Source of the DNA: Argopecten irradians
Lineage: Eukaryota > Mollusca > Bivalvia > Pectinida > Pectinidae
Direction: 5' to 3'
DNA: 64,000 nucleotides
Assembly: GCF_041381155.1 (NCBI RefSeq)
Contig: NC_091139.1
Span: 9,796,383 to 9,860,382 of the forward strand
Translations under genes and position numbers: made by a program
Notes under the pieces: model-generated
What the model was told of the DNA's origin: nothing
What the model saw: only the letters and a program-made list of their open reading frames with translations
Databases searched by the model: none
Shown: piece by piece, positions 39,701-48,700 of the stretch
How positions within the stretch are numbered: the stretch's first letter is position 1
Layout of the letters: the number at the start of each line of letters is the position of its first letter

Positions 39701-42700
39701 TGTTACTGTATCTACATAGTTAATTGGCGTATGTTGGTGACAGAAATTCAAATATGTACTGAACCCTGTGGACTTGCAAAAATTTACAAACAATACAACA
39801 ATCTACACGTCAACAGTAATATCAAAGGTTAGGACGGATTCATACACATTTTGTATCAACTAAGTTATGCTCAACTACACCTAAGAAGTGATATAAAGGC
39901 ATACAAAAAATTACTAGTTTAAATGGGGTCCTAGACCTTCACACAGGGGAAAATTTACACTTATGATGCAAAGGTTGGTTGATCGCAAAAGCAAAGATTC
40001 CAAAATAACTACCAGTAATATTTTTTAACATTCCTAAACTCTTTACAGAAATATTAAAATGTAAAGATGGTCAAATTCACATCACAATTTTATTAATACC
40101 AACCTGACGCCGTCACTAAGCTTGCTTATAACTTGTCCGAGGATGAGAAGACTTTTGTTGATGGAGCAGCCCTCACGTAAACGGTCTCCGGAGTTTTCTC
40201 CAGCTTTCTCGGAACCAGCAAGATCTACAAAGTTCTGTTTAAGGGATTGGGAAAGAAGTCAAAACCAATCATGAAAAGGTAATTATTTCAATCTCACTTT
40301 TTAGTCAAGAAAAATAGATTATTATTATTGTAGTTGCAACTTATAATTAAATGACTATCAAAAGATCTATTTGAATTTTATCTTTTTGTGGATTTAAAAA
40401 AAAAAAATCATATTATATTCCTCCAAATATTCTTGTCTTATCTCCAAACACCTTAGACATGATGAAAACCGGACACTTAAAATCATCAGTCAGTTATTTA
40501 ATCAGTTGTTTATGTTTTGTCGAACAGACCGATTATTTTGCTTATTTTCATAACATCTCCAAACGCATGCGTCAATAACAATCTAACATGATTCTGTCTT
40601 CCTACAGAGTGCAAAGTACAATTATCCAGGATTTCTCGGAGAAAATCAAAACCTCTATTGCAGATCTACCTCTATTACCAAGCAATAAGCAAATTGGTTT
40701 TTGAGGAAATCTCCAGAAACCAATTGTGGATGAACAGATCAAAGATGGTGATTAGTAAAATCTATTAAAAGGGATCTCAGATGCAGGGTTCTAATTTGAA
40801 TCATGCCATCATACATTTAGACATTTCAACAACATTAACTGATTTTATGGAGATCATGATCATATTTTTTCCATTGTGTGCTAAAACTGCACACAGTGCA
40901 TACCTAACGGTTAGGCCTATGTTTGGGCAGACACATGTCTTATAAACTTTTATGGTGTAACCACTCACTTGCATTGCACCTCATCATGAATTGTGTTAGA
41001 AACAGTCAACTATTAATTTCAGTTGTTATAGCTGATAAGTTTTGTGTTTTACTTCATCAACATGCTATATTAATATTGAACGATGTCTGCACTTTCTGCC
41101 ATCTTTGGTAGCTCCTGAAAAACCTATCTGCCCAGCATTTGAATCAAATAGAAAACTATACTCATCACTACAAAGCATCTTATCGATGTGAGTTGATAGA
41201 AACCAAAACCTGCGAGATACGAAACCATTCTAGGCCTAATTAGGATGTGTACGTAATTTATCAATTAACTGTAATAGATCTCCTATGGTGTGTGCATTGA
41301 CTCATGTACGATATAAGAAACTCAGGTGAGCGTGGGTCCCGACAGTCCATTGTTCTACTTGCCCACAAGCATTTACATGTGGTGTTGAAGGCCAGTCCAG
41401 GTAAAATCTGGGGGCTCACCAAGGGATATTTTACGATGGCGCAGCCGATTGTTTATGATGGCGCTGAACTTTTAATGATGGCGCTGCATAATTTAACGAT
41501 GGCGGCCCGCCATCATAAAACAGGTCATGGTGAACACTGCCATGTCTATGACACAAATATGAAGTTGGAGTAGAAGCCAGGATACGGTGAAAGAATATGG
41601 GGGAACAACACAACAAGAGGCCCATGGGCCTAAACGGTCATCTGACTCATGGTACAAAACAGCAAAGTCACAGTATTAAGTTCTGAAATAGGTAATGGTC
41701 ACTTGTTGAACAAACTTGGTAGCCCTTCATCCATATATGATTGTAACCCATTCAAGAATTAAGGAGGAGTCAGATTTCAAAGCCAAAGTTCAGTAAAGCT
41801 CCCATTTTGGACCCCCGCCGTGCTATCCCCATGGGTCTTACCTCTGTCCTTTATAAAATATGATTGTCCTCACCTAAAGTTCCCCCTTCTGAGCCCCGCC
41901 CCTCTGTCCCCAGGGGTCGGACCTAACTTGTTTATATAAGATATGATTGTCCTGCCTCAATGATGTTTCACACCAAATATGGATGAAATCCACTCAAGAG
42001 TTAAGGAGGAGTAGGATTTTAAAGCTTTTAATTAAGAAAATTTCCCCTTTTGGGGCATTACCCTTCAGTCCTTAGGGGTTGGAGCAAGCTCATTTATATA
42101 AAATATGATTGCCCAATGTTTCAAACCAGTTGCCATCCATCCAAGGGTTAAGGAGGAGTAGAAATTTAAAGCTAAAATTATGAAAACTTGCCCTTTTGGG
42201 GCCCTGCCCCCAGGGGCCAGACTTAACTCGTTTATATAAGATATCCCATGATGAAGGAGTAGGATTTTAAAGCTAAAATTAAGAAAATTTGTCCTTTTGG
42301 GGCCCCACCACTCAGCTCCTAAGTGTCAGAGCAGGTTCATTTACATAAAATATGATTGCCCTTTCCCAACAATGTTTCAAACCAGATATGGTTGTCATCC
42401 ATCCAAGGATGAAGTAGTAGGATTTTAAAGCTTAAATTAAGAAAATTTCCCCTTTTGGGACCCCGCCCCTCTGCCCCTAGGGGTTAGACCTATCTCATTT
42501 ATATAAAATATGATGTCCTTCCCCAATGATGTTTCACACCTTATATGGATGTAATCCACTCAAGGGTTATGGAGGAGTAGGCTTTTGTATAAATAGTCTT
42601 ACGCACGTTGCATGGCGGACGGCGCAATACGACGGACGAAACATGATGACAATAGGTCATCCTGACCTAAAAATATTAGCATCACCACCAATGTTACTTA

Positions 42701-45700
42701 CCAAATGGGCGACCATAACGGCACCTTCATCCCCCTTTTCTCTGCTCTCTATGATCTAAAGGAGAGAAAAATGGAGGACTTTAAACTTTAAAGTTGAACC
42801 TTTGTATTATAATTTTTTTTTTTTTTCATTTTGATAGTTAGTGTATTATGTTACCAAACCTTATGCTTAAAATTCCAATTTGCTTTGCCAACGTTAAACA
42901 ACAAAACCAAACTAGAAGTCAGTCAGTGTCTTTATAAATTTTACTTTTTAATCTATAAAGATTATTTGGTTCCATCAAACATGTGAATTCAGAAGAAGAT
43001 TTTGAAATTTTAGCCATTTTGACCCATTTTGGCCCCATCCCTCTGGTCCCTGTGGGTCAGCCAGGACCAATATGGATATGGTGTTAAAATGCTATTTCAG
43101 ACAAGTTATAATTGTAACCCAGATTGACTCATTTCCTATTTAAACTAAGAAAATAATATTCATTAATGTGTTTTTCCTATATGAACCATAGTAAATTTAA
43201 CTCCCTCCTGACTTTTTTTGCATACCACTATGAAAAAAAATCTGAGAATGGCACGAAACCCTGGTGTTATCGTGGTGTCACAATAGAGACCTTGTCGTTG
43301 CGAAAAAGAATCCCTTGAAAAATCACTAGAATGGTACATTTTAACATACTTTATTTTATGATTTTTTTTTTTTTTTGCAAACCTTTGCGAGGATCCACTT
43401 CATAAAATAAAAAAAAAATAGTGACATCAATGCTTAACAGATACCAAGGAAGAAAAATTAATTATTAGAAAGTGATATCTAAATGATAACAAGAGGCCCA
43501 TGGGCCTTAACGGTCATCTGACTCATGGCACAAAACAACAAAGTCACAGTATAAAGTATTGGTTAACGATTAATATAAACAATACAAGGAACTCCTTAGT
43601 TGAATATGTAAGTTTCTGAAAAAGGTAAATGTCATTTGTTGAACAAACTTGGTAGCCCTTCATCCAAATATGGTCGAAACCCATTCAAGGATTAATATAA
43701 GGAGGAGTCAGATTTTAAAGCCATTTCAGCAAAGCTCCCATTTTGGACCTCGGTCATACTATCCCCATGGGTCTTACCTCGGTCCTTTATAAAATATGAT
43801 TGTCCAATTAAAACCACTATAGACCAATTTTCATTGAGATCGGAGACTGAAACCTTAAAACAGGAAGTAGGAAGTGGGCCAGCGGCCATCTTGGAATACC
43901 AAAATCTTTACGAAAATGTTTGCATGTTGTTTGGCATCAATTAAAACCCCTATAGACCAATTTTCATTGAGATCGGAGACTGAAACCTTAAAACAGGAAG
44001 TGGGCCAGTGACCATCTTGGAATACCAAAATCTTTACGAAAAATGTTTGCATGTTGTTCAGCATCAATTAAAACCCCTATAGACCAATTTTCATTGAGAT
44101 CGGAGACTGAAACCTTAAAACAACCCTAGGGGTGTATGAGCGACAAATATGGATGAAATCCATCCAAGGAAAGTGATTTTAAAGCTAAAAATTAAGAAAA
44201 ATTTGCCTTTTTGTGACCCTTACAATGCAATGAAAGTTTATATTATACAATGTGATAAAGCGGGAACCCCTGCGGTCCTTCCCATTCTGAAATCCATTTA
44301 GGCTTTTGTTTCAGCCATGTGACGTCTGTCTGAAATAAAAAGCTTGATCATCACCAATTTGTTGTTCTAGGACCACATCTTAAAAGTATTGTTCACATCA
44401 AATTATTTTTCTTTTCATGATAAACTTACTAAATTTTACAAAGACAACAAAACTTACTGTCTCCTTTCTGTATGATTGTCAGAACATCACTACTGGAACT
44501 GACTAGTTCTTCTTTTAAACCTGTAACCTGGATATTCTTCTCCTGAAACAAAAGTATGCCATTGAAATCAAACTTTTCAAATATATCATCAAGAAATATT
44601 GAAGAAACTAAACTAGGAGATATGATTGAATTATATGAAATAACGAGTCATATTTATAGTAAAGAATGCTTTAATGCCATATTACTTTGCTAAGACGAAT
44701 CAAATCGCCGTAGCAGTAATGGACATACGAAAAAAATACTACTAAACGGTTAATGGCTTTACTAAGAAAGAACTATTTCTCGATCAGTACTGTAACTTTT
44801 TGGAATGAACTGCCAGAATATGTCAGCAATTAGTGTTAACTTGTTTAAGAATAAGTTAGATAATCATCGGAAAAATCAGGAACTTTTTTTTAATTACGAA
44901 GCAACAATATCATAGAAAAACATAATTTTGTAAAATGAATATAGATTATAATGTATTTTACTTATATGATATGTATCTATAAGAGTCTGGTAGAAAGGAC
45001 TTAAGATAGTTCTGAACCAGAATAAATCTTATCTTATTTTTCTTACAACTGAATTCGTAACTACTTCAGCCTCATCACAGTAATGAGCAAAACCATTAAT
45101 CCAGTATCAACACACCATTATCATTAATTGATTTAAACATACCTGGTCTTCCTGTATCTTAATTCCTTTCTCCTCTGAGGAAAGTAAATCTGTCACCTTC
45201 TCATTGTAGATTTCCATATAGGCCACACGTATCAGAAACTCTCGATGATGTGACTGAAAACAAGAACTACAAATAAGTATCTGTCTCATTCATACGGACG
45301 CATCAGAAACTCTCGATGATGCGACTAAAAACAAGAACTACAAATAATTTTCAATAATTTTCTGTCTCACAATATTTTAATATTTAATTGTTGAGTATAA
45401 ATAAATGGATGTGTAATATTGATACTACTTTTTCACTGATTGCAGCCTCTAGAATGTCAAAGAGTCTGTATCAAAACACAAATGGATTGTCCTGTAGCTA
45501 TATTCAAAGTGGTTTTTTTCTTTTTAATTTTTTTTTAGTAATCCAGTCATATTATTTCTCATATTCTAATATATAATATGTAGTTTCAGTTTTTCCAAAC
45601 CTGGCAATTACTAAAAGTTGTTGAGTTTAATTTTTTTGTTGTGACATGATTTTATAATGTTACATATTTATTTAGTTCATGTTACACTACCTACATCACT

Positions 45701-48700
45701 CAGCCTATTTTTTTTTTTTGCATGATATGATGATTTATGACATTACAAACAAATTCTGTACAACACATTAACGTAAAAATCATAGTAATCATTGGGTTTG
45801 GATTTTTATTTGTTTATCGTCCTACTAACAGCTAAGGTTATGGATGTGCCAGGTTTGTTGGTGGAGGAAAGTCAGAGTACCAGAGAAAAACCATCGACCA
45901 GCAGTCAGTAGTAATCACACTTACAGACTCGATTATAGCAAATATTTCTTCCACAGATAATGTGATGATGCCTTTCTGCATGTGACTCCCCGACATCGTG
46001 AATGTTTTTCCTGAAGAACTTTGTCCATAGGCGAAAATGGTTCCTATAAGTGATTTCATAAATAATTATTAGTAATTCATTTTCAGTCTAAAAAAGCTTT
46101 AATTTATATCATCAACTTTTCTTTTTCAGTGCTAAATGGGACTAATTCACATACCATGTGATACCCGATAACGTTTGTGCAGGACTATTCTCCAGTGGTG
46201 ATGGAATATAACTCTTTATAATCTTCCCACTGAAATGATGTCAGCATATCATCTTTTGACGTCATTCCATCACCAATAGAAACAATAGTCCCACACAGAT
46301 GTTATCAGGTAGCACATGGTACATGAATTAGTCCAATTATTATCAGCTGCAACCTATCATTTTTCCCCAAAAAATCATCTAATACAGATATACGTACATT
46401 CAAATTACCAAAACTCAACATTCAAAGTTAAAACTAAAAAGTGACAATAGCCCTGATCAATCAAAATCTTGCCATTAATACATACTGTATTCTACCCAAT
46501 AAGCACCCAGGGCTTTAAAAGAATTGACATAATGAAAAGGTGCTTAATAAGACGAAATTATTGCAAACTTATAGTTTTGATAGTTTTTGTCATATGCCTG
46601 GGCATTTGAAATAAAGGCTCAAAAATGAAAGGGGCACTTATAGAGACATGGGCGAAAACGGTATCAAGACTGTTCCCTTTTAGATCTCTATGGTGATCTG
46701 GTTTCCATTGTTATAGCTTATTTTCTACTTAACCCTACTGTCTGGAATGTAGTACCTACCGTATTGGACCCAATATTAAGCGTCCAGGGTGTTTAAAAAA
46801 TCTAAAAAGTGAAAAGGTGCTTAATAAGACAAAATTATTGCAAACCTATACAGTTTTGTGTAGTCTTGGTCTTTATACCTGGGCAATTGAAATTGAGGCC
46901 TCAAAAAGAGGGAGGGCGCTAATAGGGACATGGGCGCTTATTGGGTCGAATACGGTATGTCTCACATTTATACAAAATGAAAATTTTACCATTAAATCCC
47001 TGTAAAGCATCACTAATAATGGGTTTGCAGACTTCCTCAAAGATGTCATATGTTGTCATCAATTCATCAAATATACGATCTGAAAATAAAAGAAATCAAT
47101 TTTATTTTGCTCATGACCGATTTCAAATAAAAGAATTATAAAAAAAAAATGCAAATAATGATGAGATGCGATAACAGGACACCATGCATATTTTACATAC
47201 AAGTATATATAGCTGTACAAAAAAATACTTTGGAAATTTTCTGTAAATGGAATGATTTTGTATCCAAGAAAAAATAGCTGAACTCGTGATGAAATGACAA
47301 ACAAGAGGCCCAAGGGCCTTAACGGTCATCTGATTACCTTAGCAATAGCTGTATAGGAAATTAATTAGATATGGTGTCAGGGTTAAAAAATAAAAACACT
47401 TGGTCATGACCATGTAAGGATAATTTCATGCAAGTTTCAGTCAAACTGCATGGGTAGAACTTCAAGAAGTTCAAAATGTGTTTTCAAGATGGCGTTTTTG
47501 GTGACCATCTTGGTTTTCGGGTCAACCCGACAAATAACAACACTTTGTTGGGACAATGTCAGTTTCCTTAAAATTATTCAGACAAGTTCCAGCAAAATCG
47601 CACTGGTAGAACTTGATAATAAGTTCAAACTATATTTTCAAGATGGCCGGAGTGGTGTCTATCTTGGATTTCAGATCAACATAAGATATAAAAACACTTG
47701 GTCACGACCATGACAAGGATCATTTCATGCAAGTATCAGCTAAATCACACTGGCAGAATTTGAGAAGAAGTTCAAAATTCAAGATTTTTGAATATTTGAC
47801 TCCCCTGACCTTGATAGTTGGTCAAGGTCATTCATTTCAATAACTTTGGTAACCCTTCATCCCAGCATGCCACAGGCCAAATATGAGTACCCTGGACCTT
47901 TTGGTTAGTAAGAAGAAGTCATTCAAAGATTTTAGCCTATTTGACCCCTCTGACCTTGAAAGTAGGTCAAGGTCATTAATTTTCACAACTTTTGAAGCCA
48001 TTCATCCCTGCATACTACAGGCCAAATATGAGTACTCTGGGCCTTATGGTTATTGAGAAGAAGTAGTTAAAAGATTTTAGCCTATTTGACCCTTGTGACC
48101 TTGACAGCAGGTCAAGGTCATTAATTTTCATAACTTTGGTAGCCCTTTTTCCCCGCATGGTACAGGCCAAATAAGAGTACTCTGGGCCTTATGGTTATTG
48201 AGGAGAATTCGTTGAAAGATTTTAGCCTATTTGTCCCCTGTGACCTTGAAAATAGGTCAAGGTCTTTTATTTTCACAACTTTGATAGTCCTTCATCCCCG
48301 CATGCTACAGGCCAAATATGAGTACTCTGGGCCTTATGGTTATTGGGAAGAAGTTGTTCAAAGTTTTTAGCCTATTTGACCCCTGTGACCTTGAAAGTAG
48401 GTCAAGGTCATTTATTTCACAACTTTGGTAGCCCTTAATCCCAGCATGATACAGGCCAAATATGACTACTCTGGGCCTTATGGTTATTGAGGAGAATTCG
48501 TTGAAAGATTTTAGCCTATTTGTCCCCTGTGACCTTGAAAGTATCAACAATGTTTACCAAATGTGTATGGTGATGACAGCTTTCCCGTTGCCTCTGTTGA
48601 TTTTATTGTGTCATCTTGTACATTCCAGTAATTTACCATTCCATTCTCCCTATGTACAACACAAGAAGTCAAGTCAGTGTTCACATCATTGATAAGAAAT

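Noticed and set aside
42756-44297. Intact replacement for CENP-E exon 7
   Set aside because: I looked on the minus strand for SSRSHT or a close variant with flanking splice sites and found none by eye.
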